IMG/VR virus record: IMGVR_UViG_3300025127_008281
Coordinates: 1 to 64,000 of that record
Direction: 5' to 3' (one strand)
DNA length: 64,000 nt
Source of the DNA: a virus
The position numbers and the translations under genes are program-made. Of this stretch, positions 32,506 to 41,667 are shown piece by piece. Every line of letters begins with the position of its first letter. Within the stretch, counting starts at the first letter, position 1. The notes beneath the pieces were generated by a model. The model did not search any database. It was given only the letters and a program-made list of their open reading frames with translations, and had not been told where the DNA came from.

Positions 32506-33625
32506 TCCAGCAAGGATTGAACGTTTTGACAAAATTTGTTCCTCTTACACTATCTAACATGTTGAAATATTGCTTGAACCTGCGATGTAATGTGTCGTTG
32601 TATTCGTATTTTGACAACCAATTATCTACTACTTTAACTTTAGGAGAGTTTATCGTGCCTAGCCATTTCCTGAATGAATCAACATCATCCTGTTTGGCAC
32701 TGTCTAAGGTGAGATGCCCTGATCCATCAACAGAGCCGCCATAGATCTCCCCAATTTCAAGTTCGATATCATTCTTAGTGCAGTACTCATATACCTGGCG
32801 GAATGTGTAAAGAGAGGTGTGTTGTAGAATATAGTAAAATAATAATTTGATATTTTTTTCCTTAAGTTTTTTTACATTTGTTTCTATGTCATTCCAATTG
32901 CTTCCGCTTCTAATGTAGTTGTTGTGTTTTCCTATCCCATCTAGGCTTATGTTAATAATCAAATTTGGCCTATCTTGTAACAATTCTAGGGTGCTATCTT
33001 TAAGAGTAGTGCCGTTTGTATTAAATGATAGCTCGGCATCCTTTTTAATTTCTCTAAGAAAATCATTTATGTAAGGATTAATAAAAGGTTCGCCACCTCC
33101 AAAATTTGCCGATACACAATTCCTTAAAATATCATTCAACAATGCCTTGTTATCCTCATCGTTGATCCAATCATGATCGGACTTTAGATATCCAATGCCA
33201 AATTTACTAAACTTTTCAGTATATTTTTTTGCTTCGGCAGACCATTGTGAACTTGCATAAGGACCACACATTGTACATTTCAAGTTACAAAAATTACCAA
33301 GCCTTAGTTCCAAATGCCCAATATCAAATGTTTCTGGGTTGAAAGAATCAAAAGGTTCCTTGAAAAGTCTACTATGATAAGCCCGCCTATTAATTCCATT
33401 GTCTTCACGTTTGATACAATATGTACAACCTCCATCGACTTCGCCATCGAGCATCTTCTGCCTTAGCTTGGTATCCGCTTTGTATTTTTCGAATTCCCAT
33501 ATCTTGTATTGTGGCAAAGAAGATTCATCACGTATGAATTCACAACAAGGCATCAATGTGCCGTCGTTGTCTACGACCATCCCGCGGAACGGAGCCTTAC
33601 AGAATTTATCTGGTTCTGTGTTCAT
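32501..33625 (-). CDS. SPASM/twitch-type radical SAM protein 1
   Basis: 374 aa from ATG 33625. 4Fe-4S motif GNFCNLKCTMCGP (CxxxCxxC) near residue 110, preceded by an N-terminal Cys-rich GTLMPCCEFIRDE and CTYCIKRED, and followed by SANFGGGEPFINP and INISLDG. N-terminal auxiliary Cys clusters are typical of twitch-type enzymes. These modify peptides or sugars. One of three such proteins in 32.5-36.6 kb; the substrate is unknown. Confidence 0.75.
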   Translation of the reverse strand: MNTEPDKFCKAPFRGMVVDNDGTLMPCCEFIRDESSLPQYKIWEFEKYKADTKLRQKMLDGEVDGGCTYCIKREDNGINRRAYHSRLFKEPFDSFNPETFDIGHLELRLGNFCNLKCTMCGPYASSQWSAEAKKYTEKFSKFGIGYLKSDHDWINDEDNKALLNDILRNCVSANFGGGEPFINPYINDFLREIKKDAELSFNTNGTTLKDSTLELLQDRPNLIINISLDGIGKHNNYIRSGSNWNDIETNVKKLKEKNIKLLFYYILQHTSLYTFRQVYEYCTKNDIELEIGEIYGGSVDGSGHLTLDSAKQDDVDSFRKWLGTINSPKVKVVDNWLSKYEYNDTLHRRFKQYFNMLDSVRGTNFVKTFNPCWT

Positions 33626-33631
33626 CAATGT

Positions 33632-33638
33632 TATTTAA
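33632..33638 (-). promoter_or_regulatory. Late promoter TTAAATA, 6 nt before ATG
   Basis: TTAAATA ends 6 nt before the ATG at 33625 of the radical SAM gene. It also overlaps the end of the nuclease gene. Confidence 0.5.
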
Positions 33639-34348
33639 TCTAGTACTTTTTTGTAGTATTCTTCCAGTTTGGCATACCATTTACCTACCCAATTATCGTA
33701 GTTGTCTATGTCAAACGTTTGATATTCGTTGTCTTGTGTACAAATAAAGATACGCCCATTTTTTATCTGCGTGTCATATTGTTTGTTGTGTGCTTCTGCA
33801 TAGGCGACCAGTTGGAGATAATAATCTTCTACCCATTCTTTCTTCTTCAACCTTCTTGCCTGTTTGAAATCCATTATTGCAGGCTCTCCTTTGTACACGC
33901 CAACTAGGTCGGTCGTGCCTGCGTAAAGTTCGGGATAGTAAAGAGATACTTCAGAACCCCATACTTCACTCACATCATTTAATCCATTATCAATTATCAC
34001 ATTGGCCATTTTATGCGCCTTCTGTTGTATTAGATTCGAACCTGGTTTTCTATCTTCTCCTTTAACATGTTTTTCTAGACTACGGTGCATCACCGTTCCT
34101 ATGTTTGCAGACTCTGTTGTGATCTGTTGGGCCTTCTCGGCACCAACTCTTTTGCGCCATGCCTGCAGATGTGTCATGTCCTTGGTGGCTGAAAGAACAG
34201 TTGTAACACTGGGCACCTGTCTGCCATCTGGCGTTTCATAATGCCTCTTTTTATCTTTGGTTACTCTTGCCAATTCGCCGTATGGATATTTTTGAACATA
34301 GGTGATCCCTTTGCTTTTGATCACATCTTCTGATATCTTCATAGACAT
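33635..34348 (-). CDS. PD-(D/E)XK nuclease (RecB/Cas4-type)
   Basis: 237 aa. Catalytic set in order: YAGTTDLVGVYKG, AIMDFKQ (DxK) and the helix YYLQLVAYAEAH (QxxxY motif of RecB/Cas4-like exonucleases). N-terminal SVTTVLSATKDMTHLQAW and GTVMHRSLEKHV are typical of phage exonucleases of this type. Likely role: DNA recombination, repair or host DNA degradation. It lies between two radical SAM genes, with a 9-nt gap to the upstream one. Confidence 0.8.
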   Translation of the reverse strand: MSMKISEDVIKSKGITYVQKYPYGELARVTKDKKRHYETPDGRQVPSVTTVLSATKDMTHLQAWRKRVGAEKAQQITTESANIGTVMHRSLEKHVKGEDRKPGSNLIQQKAHKMANVIIDNGLNDVSEVWGSEVSLYYPELYAGTTDLVGVYKGEPAIMDFKQARRLKKKEWVEDYYLQLVAYAEAHNKQYDTQIKNGRIFICTQDNEYQTFDIDNYDNWVGKWYAKLEEYYKKVLD

Positions 34349-34356
34349 ATTGTATA

Positions 34357-35643
34357 TTACTTTAGGTTTTTTGTCAAAGCTTCTTCCAATAATGGTAAAA
34401 GTTCACGCCAGGTGTTACGTCTCCGATGTTTGTCTTGTGTGTCGTTGTATCTCATGAAAGAATTTTGTAAATGTTGTTCAGTTTCTTTATCAAGTGTATC
34501 TTTACGTAAATTTTCAATTTGTTTATTATAGAAATAAGAGATTCCTGCATAGCCTGTAAAGTAGTCTTTACTCTTCTCTAATTTATCCGCTACCCATAAT
34601 CTATAGTTTCTAGGAGCGGTATCGTAGTTACAAATTTTTGGATACCATACTTGAGACATCCATGATATGTTCACCGTGTTTCCCCAGTCACCATCTGAAA
34701 ACTTTATAAACCATTTTAGCATGTCATCAAGCTGATGTATGTTCAAAAGTTGAACAGCTGGACTAAAGGTTATTTTTCCGTTGCCATGTGTGTCCGAAAG
34801 ACTTTTGTAATAGTTTAAATTTTCAGAAACCTTTTTAAAATTGCTTGGATACCTAATATATTCAGTAACTTCTCCTATGCCATCTAGGCTGGCCCAGATA
34901 GTCCATGATTTCATTTTTGGTAACCATTGTGTCATCTTTGGATTAGTGTTTGTTAAATTGGTTACTATGGTTATGTCCTTATTTTGTAAGGTATTATTTT
35001 TAAAACAATAATCGAGTAGTTCATAGAATTCAGGAATAATTGTTGGCTCTCCGCCGATAATGGTCAATCTTGTAATGTGTTTGCTAACATAGTCTATCAG
35101 TCGCTGTTTAGTTTTTTTATTTTGAAACCATGTGTACTCAACAGAAAGATTATTTGTCCAGTTGTTTACATTGCCACTCTGTTTATATACCCAAGACAAA
35201 AAATCTTTATCCTTCTCACCAATTTCTAATATCTCCTTGCCCACCTGGTTAGAATAATCTTGTCCACACATCTTGCATTTAAGGTTACAAACATTGCCAA
35301 AGTGTAATTCCATAGAGTGGGGCATGTAATCCATGGATCCATCGGCCTTTAGGTTAGAGAGATTAGTTTCCTTGTTGGATTCATTTCGCATTGATTTATA
35401 TCCACGTGCTTCTTGCTGTACACATTTGGTACAAGCCGTAAGTATTTCGCCGTTGGCCATTTTCAATCTGGCATCCTTCATGTAATCGCTATTCCAAATT
35501 TTCTGCAAAGAATCATTGTTGACGTGCAATCTGTCACCCTTTTTATCAGTTGCATTTTCCATAGTTGCACAACACAATCTTAAGGAACCAGACATGTGTA
35601 TGTACTGATGTTGAAAAGGAAAAGCACAATAGGACTTTGTCAT
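34357..35643 (-). CDS. SPASM/twitch-type radical SAM protein 2
   Basis: 428 aa. Start ATG 35643 overlaps the preceding stop as ATGA, so it is coupled to radical SAM 3. The motif GNVCNLKCKMCGQD is near residue 118; N-terminal auxiliary Cys pairs are in LRLCCATMEN and CTKCVQQEARG. LTIIGGEPTIIPE and WASLDG belong to the barrel. A paralogue of radical SAM 1 in domain plan but clearly diverged. Confidence 0.78.
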   Translation of the reverse strand: MTKSYCAFPFQHQYIHMSGSLRLCCATMENATDKKGDRLHVNNDSLQKIWNSDYMKDARLKMANGEILTACTKCVQQEARGYKSMRNESNKETNLSNLKADGSMDYMPHSMELHFGNVCNLKCKMCGQDYSNQVGKEILEIGEKDKDFLSWVYKQSGNVNNWTNNLSVEYTWFQNKKTKQRLIDYVSKHITRLTIIGGEPTIIPEFYELLDYCFKNNTLQNKDITIVTNLTNTNPKMTQWLPKMKSWTIWASLDGIGEVTEYIRYPSNFKKVSENLNYYKSLSDTHGNGKITFSPAVQLLNIHQLDDMLKWFIKFSDGDWGNTVNISWMSQVWYPKICNYDTAPRNYRLWVADKLEKSKDYFTGYAGISYFYNKQIENLRKDTLDKETEQHLQNSFMRYNDTQDKHRRRNTWRELLPLLEEALTKNLK

Positions 35644-36641
35644 TGACAGACTCCACAAACTTGTTGACAAGTCTGTAATTTATATTTTTGCATTTTACCT
35701 TGTATGCCTTTCCATATTTCTTGAAAGTAGTTGCCATTCAGTATTTCTTTTAATGACCTATGATGGATATTCACACTATCGTAATCCGAAATAAGGTTCT
35801 TTGACTCGTGTAATGCAAGGTCTCCGAGATAACAACAAGGGGACACGTTTCCATTTGCGTGTAGAAATATTTCAACGTTCGCATTTGAAAATGACTGACA
35901 AATTATTTTTTGGCTTGTGACTCTTTCGTGTTTGGCCCATTTTTTATTAGAATATTTTTGAACATTATCAGCATTTGGCTTTTCTATTTCGTAATCATCT
36001 ACAGCAATTTTTTTCCTTTGCAACCAATTGCCGTCTTTGTCAAAGTCATCCCATCTGGTTGTGGTTTTACGATTGAAGCTGACAAAACCTAATTGTTGAC
36101 TCAATGCTTCTGCTTCGTCTATTTGATGTTCGTTGTGTCTAAAAATAAGATAATCCCAAATTGCTATGCCCCCTGCATCAGTAAAACTTTTTACATTTTC
36201 CATTATCTTTTCCCATTTTACATTTCTTCTGTATAGATGGTTTGTATCTTGCAGGCCATCAATCGAAAAAATAATTACCACACCCAGTTTTGCCATCTCT
36301 TTGAAAAATTCCGGAGTTCGGGCACCACCATTAGTGTTAAGTGTGAGGGTGGCTTTTGGATTTGTTTTCCTAATGAATTCATATATGTCATAACACTCTG
36401 GATTCATTGTACCATCGCCAACGTTGCCACAGGATCTAAACATTTTTAAATTTTTAATAACATCTGGTCCTATCTTGTATTGTATGTCATCGAGAGTCGT
36501 GTGTCTATTGTTGGTGATTGCCTTAACCAATTTCTGATCGGAATCAAATCTTGCACACATAGGACAGGCCGCGTTGCAATAATTTGACAACTCTGCGTTA
36601 ATATGATTGACGGCGTCAACCGTAATATAGTTGTTATACAT
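35640..36641 (-). CDS. SPASM-type radical SAM protein 3
   Basis: 333 aa. The 4Fe-4S motif LSNYCNAACPMCARF is at residues 17-25 approx., then LTLNTNGGAR and VIIFSIDGLQDTNHLYR. The C-terminal SPASM region carries Cys in NVSPCCYLGDLA and at the end LQTCQQVCGVCQ. SPASM auxiliary clusters are found in enzymes that modify ribosomal peptides or sugars (e.g. dehydrogenases). First gene of the coupled pair 3-2. Confidence 0.8.
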   Translation of the reverse strand: MYNNYITVDAVNHINAELSNYCNAACPMCARFDSDQKLVKAITNNRHTTLDDIQYKIGPDVIKNLKMFRSCGNVGDGTMNPECYDIYEFIRKTNPKATLTLNTNGGARTPEFFKEMAKLGVVIIFSIDGLQDTNHLYRRNVKWEKIMENVKSFTDAGGIAIWDYLIFRHNEHQIDEAEALSQQLGFVSFNRKTTTRWDDFDKDGNWLQRKKIAVDDYEIEKPNADNVQKYSNKKWAKHERVTSQKIICQSFSNANVEIFLHANGNVSPCCYLGDLALHESKNLISDYDSVNIHHRSLKEILNGNYFQEIWKGIQGKMQKYKLQTCQQVCGVCQ

Positions 36642-36657
36642 ATTAGTAATTATCGGA

Positions 36658-37011
36658 TTATTTTCTTCTATTCATAGCAGACTTGGCCATCTTCTTAACC
36701 ACATCGGTTGAACCTTGATTGTCAAAATCCATTTTAGGATCCTTGTCTGCTTCTTTATCGGTCTTTACCACAATTTTGTCTTGATCAAAGTCTGCAACTA
36801 TGTTTTTAAGATCATTGTCTTGGTCATACATTTTCTTGAACACTTCGTAGTTGAACGCCGGGTATCCTGTGTTGGACATGATGCTTTTGACAGCATCCAA
36901 ACTGATCTCTGTTGAGGTATCTCTTTCGTCGGCATCACCTTGCATGTTCATAAGAACATTCATCAATGCGTTTTTAATATCTTTATCTTGATTGAATTCG
37001 TAAAATCTCAT
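36658..37011 (-). CDS. Hypothetical protein, 117 aa
   Basis: Start set at MRFYEFNQDK (37011), 4 nt after the previous stop; a longer reading overlapping it is rejected. Acidic, helical, with a basic last 15 residues. Neighbours are virion-type. Function unknown. Confidence 0.55.
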   Translation of the reverse strand: MRFYEFNQDKDIKNALMNVLMNMQGDADERDTSTEISLDAVKSIMSNTGYPAFNYEVFKKMYDQDNDLKNIVADFDQDKIVVKTDKEADKDPKMDFDNQGSTDVVKKMAKSAMNRRK

Positions 37012-37015
37012 GGGG

Positions 37016-37855
37016 TTACTTCCCCGATAACTTGCCGTAGATCCTGTTTGAAGCTTCGAACACTTCTCTGCTTTCTCTTTGTTCTCTGCCTTCTGGCTCT
37101 GTGCCACCTGCTTCGGCATCAGAGGCTCCAAACTCATCGTCCTCTTCTCCACCTTCCGAGTCCAGTGAGTCTAGATCTGTATCCATGTTCATCGTGTCAT
37201 CGGCGCCCATAGGGTCTGAAGCAACTTCTTCTCCGGTCAAAATTCTTACACCGTTGTCTAGTTCTTGCCTAGTTGTCGTTAAAGTCGCCTCCGCCTGTTC
37301 AATCGCTGGTTGGATTTTTTGCATGAAAGCATCTGCCTTGTCTGCTCCCATTTCGTCTCTGATTCTGTCTGCCAATTCTAGCACACCTTCTGTTTTCATT
37401 GTTGCTAGATCTTCCAAGTACCCTGTGACTTTGTCCATCATGTCCTTGGCCGCTAATATTAATTCTGATTGTTCTTCAACACCCTCTGTCTTCATGGCCT
37501 GTGCCGCCGCTTTCCTATCTGCTGGACTCACTGCTTGTCCTTTTGATAGTTTGTCTTTGATTTCGCCTGTGGCCTTGCCAATAATAGAACTTGCCATGTT
37601 GCCACCGTATTCGTTGATTGCTTGATTCACAATGTCAAGCATCATTTGGCTTTTTTGATAGTCATTGTTTTTAAGCTCTTCACCAAAATGTGTGTTTTGT
37701 GTGATGTTATGAATTTTTGTTCTTATGTGATTTGCTGTGTCTTCCAATTCTTCTTTTGTAAACTTGCTTAGGTCCATGGTTTGATTGAATCTGGATTCAA
37801 ATTCTGCTAAAAGACTTTCGGTTGTAATAGGTTTTGTTAATTCTAAGCTGTTCAT
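37016..37855 (-). CDS. Helical acidic protein, 279 aa (virion or scaffold candidate)
   Basis: Almost entirely helical with coiled-coil-like stretches and a very acidic Asp/Glu/Gly-rich segment from about residue 225. That composition is common in scaffolding or inner-capsid proteins, but no homologue was recognised. Under a late promoter. Confidence 0.5.
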   Translation of the reverse strand: MNSLELTKPITTESLLAEFESRFNQTMDLSKFTKEELEDTANHIRTKIHNITQNTHFGEELKNNDYQKSQMMLDIVNQAINEYGGNMASSIIGKATGEIKDKLSKGQAVSPADRKAAAQAMKTEGVEEQSELILAAKDMMDKVTGYLEDLATMKTEGVLELADRIRDEMGADKADAFMQKIQPAIEQAEATLTTTRQELDNGVRILTGEEVASDPMGADDTMNMDTDLDSLDSEGGEEDDEFGASDAEAGGTEPEGREQRESREVFEASNRIYGKLSGK

Positions 37856-37862
37856 ACAAGTT

Positions 37863-37869
37863 TATTTAG
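37863..37869 (-). promoter_or_regulatory. Late promoter CTAAATA, 7 nt before ATG
   Basis: CTAAATA ends 7 nt before the ATG at 37855; predicted leader about 2 nt. Confidence 0.5.
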
Positions 37870-37872
37870 TTG

Positions 37873-38376
37873 CTACACTCCAAACGTTGAATGGAAAATA
37901 TCTTGTATTTTGGCCTTATATTCGTCGGCATAATAGTTTGCATCATCCAATCTCTGCTGATAGATCTGTTCTTTTACGTCGTCCTTTGCTTTACGGGCCA
38001 ATTTAATAGTGGCCTTAAATTGCTGTATTTCAAATAGTTTAGAAGCAAAATGTGTATCGTAATTTAGCACGTTGTTCGGCACTTGCCTGCCATCCGCCAG
38101 ATAGTGTGCGGTCAAAATTGCAGTCTGTTTTAAATTTATATCATCATGCAATATCCTCGCCTCAACCATGTCTGCAATAACATAGGCGTATCTTGTTCCT
38201 GTATGTTTTTTTGGCACGATAGCAATGTTGCCTATCAGGATACCTTTTGAAAATTGTTTTGGTAAATGACGGAACGGTCTGCGTTTTTCTTCACGCCGTG
38301 CAATTTCCGCCAACTTATGTTTTAAACCATAAGCCTCAATCTGCTTAACCAGTTCCTGTTTATTTTTTATCGGCAT
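37873..38376 (-). CDS. Hypothetical protein, 167 aa
   Basis: Start MPIKNKQEL (38376) overlaps the preceding gene by 17 nt. Basic helical N-terminus; central beta region with TGTRYAYVIADMVEAR; Tyr-rich C-terminus. Typical of conserved unannotated genes in marine T4-like phages. Function unknown. Confidence 0.55.
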   Translation of the reverse strand: MPIKNKQELVKQIEAYGLKHKLAEIARREEKRRPFRHLPKQFSKGILIGNIAIVPKKHTGTRYAYVIADMVEARILHDDINLKQTAILTAHYLADGRQVPNNVLNYDTHFASKLFEIQQFKATIKLARKAKDDVKEQIYQQRLDDANYYADEYKAKIQDIFHSTFGV

Positions 38377-38593
38377 CTTGAACAAATCTTATGCGTCTAT
38401 TTAAAGCATATTGAACGCCTGTGTCAAGTTTTTTCCTTACTAAGATTGATTTGTCAGCAAGTTGTTTTGCTATGTCGACTTCTAACGGATGTAGATCTGT
38501 GTTGCGGAAAGGATGATCGCGATGGGTCCTGATAAAGTCAAGTTGGGTGTCTGTGATCCATACCCGGCATCGCGGTGCTATTTGTACGTACAT
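38360..38593 (-). CDS. Hypothetical protein, 77 aa
   Basis: Arg/Asp-rich small protein, predicted mixed alpha/beta. It overlaps the 167-aa gene and is probably coupled to it. Family not recognised. Confidence 0.55.
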   Translation of the reverse strand: MYVQIAPRCRVWITDTQLDFIRTHRDHPFRNTDLHPLEVDIAKQLADKSILVRKKLDTGVQYALNRRIRFVQDADKK

Positions 38594-38618
38594 ATGTAAT
38601 TGGTAAATTTAAATCTGT

Positions 38619-38924
38619 TTAGCCTGGCATTTTCATCAGGATAACAACCACGGTTGATAATAATCCTGCGACCACTGTGCCGGCAGTGGCGATAATTGTT
38701 TTGGAAGTGCTCTTATGACCTGCTGTCATTTCTTCGTTCATCTTGCCAAGTCGCACTTCAATTGCTGAAAGCCTGTCGTGTAGGCCTTTGTATCTCTCCG
38801 AGCACAGATCTACGTGTGCTTCTAAATTTTGTTTTTCTAATTCAGTTGTACTCATATAATTTCTAATCTCATTTTTGAGGTTCCGTACCTCGAATATTAG
38901 AGCCTGTATATGTGCCTGAGCCAT
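38619..38924 (-). CDS. C-terminally anchored coiled-coil protein, 101 aa
   Basis: A coiled-coil-like helix of about 60 residues (HIQALIFEVRNLKNEIRN...) ends in a C-terminal transmembrane segment (IIATAGTVVAGLLSTVVVILM). This tail-anchored plan recurs in phage proteins involved in lysis or membrane attachment. Function unknown. Confidence 0.6.
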   Translation of the reverse strand: MAQAHIQALIFEVRNLKNEIRNYMSTTELEKQNLEAHVDLCSERYKGLHDRLSAIEVRLGKMNEEMTAGHKSTSKTIIATAGTVVAGLLSTVVVILMKMPG

Positions 38925-38969
38925 AGCCTGAACTGCCTTTGTATTTGCCTATTTGTGCCTTAACCATTA

Positions 38970-39440
38970 CTATTTATTGTAAATTCCTGTGTACGAAAAG
39001 TATGTGTTTATTGTGTTGTGATCCTGTGTGATAAAAGTGCTTGTTGGAAAGGTAGCGGTTTCCTTGCAAAAATTTATGATAGGTACAAGATTGAAGTCAT
39101 CCTTCAGTTGCCCTGTTGGATCCTGTGCATCACCGTAGACCTCCATCTGTTCTGTGAAAAATTGGAAATGCCAACTATTGTGTTTGCCTTCGTAGAATCT
39201 TCCAAAGCCGGTGTTGCCTAAAGTCTGGTCCAACCGCATGGGTGGTTGTTCCCATGTGATGTTTCCTCTGATCTGTAACAATTGTAACATGGTGTTGAAA
39301 TTGTTGTTTTGGTTACGTGCCATGGCCAAACTTTGTTTGTCATGAACCACTTCGCCACCAAGCGTCTTGAAAGGAAAAGGTTTTTGTAAAAGTCCGTTGT
39401 CAGTTATATCTACTAGGGTGTGAACACGAAACTCATACAT
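38970..39440 (-). CDS. Conserved phage protein, 156 aa
   Basis: The start MYEFRVHTLVDITDNGLLQKP and the middle FGRFYEGKHNSWHFQFFTEQ recall an unannotated family in T4-like cyanophages and pelagiphages, probably structural. Its ATG overlaps the upstream stop (TAATG). Confidence 0.55.
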   Translation of the reverse strand: MYEFRVHTLVDITDNGLLQKPFPFKTLGGEVVHDKQSLAMARNQNNNFNTMLQLLQIRGNITWEQPPMRLDQTLGNTGFGRFYEGKHNSWHFQFFTEQMEVYGDAQDPTGQLKDDFNLVPIINFCKETATFPTSTFITQDHNTINTYFSYTGIYNK

Positions 39441-40117
39441 TATTCTTGATCTTCTACCTTATTCCAATACTGCCAATCAGGCTCCAAGTAATCATCTAAT
39501 TTTTTTTGGTAGTCAGGATTTTTCAAAAGCCATTGTTTCAATTGCCTTTCGCCGATCTTCTCCATCTTCATTATGTCTGGTCTTCTGTGTCGGATGTGTT
39601 TTTCGTGCGGCAGGGTACCGTAAAATAGAAGTCTGTGTTTCCTAGCAAAATTGCATAGCCTTTGATCTATGCCTCCATCGATCTTTATCAAGTGTTGTGG
39701 TTTGACCTCTTCCATTATGTCGTGCAATCTCAAAGTGGCTCTGTGAAAGTGTGGCCATTGTGCCATGATTGCCTCGTTGGTCCACCATGAGTAGTAGGGC
39801 AAGAAATACATAAAGTCTTTAATGCCGCTCCACCAACGTTCAAGTGGATGTCTTATACCTGTGAATATTTCGCTCTGATCCTCGTATTTGTCAAAGGGCC
39901 TTTGTTGCAGGATCAATTCAGGACTATAATCACGCCACAGCCAACGTTTAATATTTCTGCCTGCACTGAGATCATGATCGAGATATCTCATACGCCTCAG
40001 GTCCGTCCATCCTTCTGGCATTTTTTCTGGCAGTGCGTAAATGATCGGTGTGATCTCTCTGAGTTTTGAATCTTTGCTTAGAATTATTTTGACTGCTTCG
40101 TCTATGTGTGTTGGCAT
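39440..40117 (-). CDS. Sulfotransferase-like protein, 225 aa
   Basis: FTGIRHPLERWWSGIKDF (about residues 87-104) matches the 3'-phosphate binding motif RxPxxRxxS of sulfotransferases. The 5'-PSB loop is not clear, so activity is uncertain. It would be the first of three such proteins. A late box is 5 nt before the ATG. Confidence 0.5.
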   Translation of the reverse strand: MPTHIDEAVKIILSKDSKLREITPIIYALPEKMPEGWTDLRRMRYLDHDLSAGRNIKRWLWRDYSPELILQQRPFDKYEDQSEIFTGIRHPLERWWSGIKDFMYFLPYYSWWTNEAIMAQWPHFHRATLRLHDIMEEVKPQHLIKIDGGIDQRLCNFARKHRLLFYGTLPHEKHIRHRRPDIMKMEKIGERQLKQWLLKNPDYQKKLDDYLEPDWQYWNKVEDQE

Positions 40118-40122
40118 AGGAT

Positions 40123-40129
40123 TATTTAC
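40123..40129 (-). promoter_or_regulatory. Late promoter GTAAATA, 5 nt before ATG
   Basis: GTAAATA followed by 5 nt and the ATG at 40117; predicted +1 is the A of ATG. Confidence 0.5.
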
Positions 40130-40133
40130 TCAC

Positions 40134-40170
40134 AAAAAAAGGGCGAACCTACAATATAGATCCGCCCTTT
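40134..40170 (-). terminator. Rho-independent terminator
   Basis: On the minus strand CGGGCGGA-type stem: AAAGGGCG and CGCCCTTT (8 bp, about 17-nt loop) followed by a T-run. It ends the cluster of structural genes 42078-40192. Confidence 0.85.
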
Positions 40171-40191
40171 GGTAATATTAACTACTCAATA

Positions 40192-40734
40192 TTATGCGTC
40201 ACCTCTTTGATCAAACATTCCGTACACTGCGTCGATACCTGTTGATACCACGCCGTCTGCAGGTAAAAATCTTACTTTCACCTGTAAGTCGTTGTTTGAA
40301 GAGTCACCAGATAGTCTTGATCTGATTTCCGCTTCGATGTCTGCTTCTGCGTCTGCGATCACTGCCGGTGCACTTGTTTCGTTCTGACCTGGATCCAAGT
40401 TAATGTCTCCAACTGAGTCCGCTGTGTTGTGCTGACCTGGAGTACCTTCGTATATAAACTGATACGAGTCGATACTATTGTTGGCTGTGATACCTGTTGC
40501 TTCTGCGGCATCGTTGTCAGTAGCCTTGGCCGCCAATCTGTATGATTGTGCTAAAAGGTTACCTTTTTCTCTGACCACTTCCGAAACTTTTTGAAAGTCT
40601 GAGTCTTTAGTGTCAGGAGTAGTTGCTGTCGCTGTCATAGACTGAGCAAAAATTACTTCAACGAATGTTAAACCTTTTCCGTTGAATGCTTGTCTTCTTG
40701 ACATATTTGCTGTGGCATTTGATGCTATTGGCAT
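40192..40734 (-). CDS. Tandem virion-type protein 4, 180 aa
   Basis: Ala/Ser/Thr/Asn-rich with LTFVEVIFAQ near the start, a pattern shared with its three upstream neighbours. AGGAGG upstream of the ATG and a terminator after it mark high-level expression. Likely a structural or decoration protein. Confidence 0.6.
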   Translation of the reverse strand: MPIASNATANMSRRQAFNGKGLTFVEVIFAQSMTATATTPDTKDSDFQKVSEVVREKGNLLAQSYRLAAKATDNDAAEATGITANNSIDSYQFIYEGTPGQHNTADSVGDINLDPGQNETSAPAVIADAEADIEAEIRSRLSGDSSNNDLQVKVRFLPADGVVSTGIDAVYGMFDQRGDA

Positions 40735-40758
40735 GTTATATCCTCCTACCTTTAACTA

Positions 40759-41178
40759 TTAGTCAGATTGCGTTTCAGTGTCAGACAAGCCTTTGCTTGC
40801 CGCTGTCGCCGAACTGATCGTTGCCGTTATTTTTGAGTTACTGTTCAACCCTTGTAAAGCGGTTTGAATCGCCGCGATAGTTGTTGTTGAACTGATTGTG
40901 TCTAAAGCATCTGTTCTAACCATGAAAGTCATCTCAGTGTTAGAGTTTGCTAGAACACCTCTTCCTAGAACGTTGACACCTTGGTTTTCAATTGCTTGTC
41001 TGCAAAGTTCTAAACCTGCCGTGTTAGCAGATGCTAACGGAAAAGTTACCTCTGCGTTCATGGCGCTAATGTAGTCAACAGAAAGGAAAGTTAATCCTAC
41101 ACCTTCTGCCTCAAAAAGAGTATTAGGTGATTGGAAGTTAGCAGGGCCTCCTGCTGGTAATGTATTATCGAAAGCCAT
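40759..41178 (-). CDS. Tandem virion-type protein 3, 139 aa
   Basis: Contains GVGLTFLSVDYISAMNAEV aligned in position with LEFLTVD and VKFFHITL of its neighbours, and ends in a Ser/Thr-rich strand. AGGAG-type Shine-Dalgarno. Structural role inferred from tandem similarity and context. Confidence 0.6.
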   Translation of the reverse strand: MAFDNTLPAGGPANFQSPNTLFEAEGVGLTFLSVDYISAMNAEVTFPLASANTAGLELCRQAIENQGVNVLGRGVLANSNTEMTFMVRTDALDTISSTTTIAAIQTALQGLNSNSKITATISSATAASKGLSDTETQSD

Positions 41179-41196
41179 TTTTTATCTCTCCTTCTA

Positions 41197-41604
41197 TTAG
41201 ATTTCTAGGTTGTTCACAACCGCGGTTGTGCCACCATCGTTAAGGTTGATACTGTCTACTGTACCTAATGCTTTGATAGCCGCTAATAAAGTTGTAGCAG
41301 ATGTGCCACCTCTTGCTTGTTCTGTGAACGTGAACGTTCCACCTGAACTTGCTGGACCACCAACGAACATGTCAGTACCTTCAACAATATATGTTTTACT
41401 TGCGTTTGTATCAAACAACGGACCAGATCCTACGATGTTACCGTAAACTCTGATTGTGTTTTCAATCGCATTTAGCGTTTCATTTTTTAACAAATGATTC
41501 GCTAATTCTTCGCCAGCGTCCACAGTCAAAAACTCAAGTTCTTTCCCAAGTAATGAGCTGTTGTCAGCCGATACGAATGTTGTGTTGTTTTCACTTGCTG
41601 GCAT
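41197..41604 (-). CDS. Tandem virion-type protein 2, 135 aa
   Basis: LGKELEFLTVDAGEELA and AIKALGTVDSINL align loosely with the neighbours (short beta strands plus a helix LLAAIKAL). AGGAGG before the ATG; leader carries a 7-bp hairpin. Probably the most strongly expressed of the set. Confidence 0.6.
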   Translation of the reverse strand: MPASENNTTFVSADNSSLLGKELEFLTVDAGEELANHLLKNETLNAIENTIRVYGNIVGSGPLFDTNASKTYIVEGTDMFVGGPASSGGTFTFTEQARGGTSATTLLAAIKALGTVDSINLNDGGTTAVVNNLEI

Positions 41605-41640
41605 TTTTTATCCTCCTTTTTCTCTGATTAAAAATGCATT

Positions 41641-41657
41641 ACTGCCGCTCCGGCAGT
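41641..41657. other. Hairpin in leader of structural gene
   Basis: ACTGCCG - CTC - CGGCAGT, 7-bp stem with 3-nt loop, 35 nt upstream of the ATG at 41604 and just after the late promoter's +1. No T-run, so more likely mRNA stabilising than a terminator. Confidence 0.5.
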
Positions 41658-41667
41658 AAGTTGCAAG

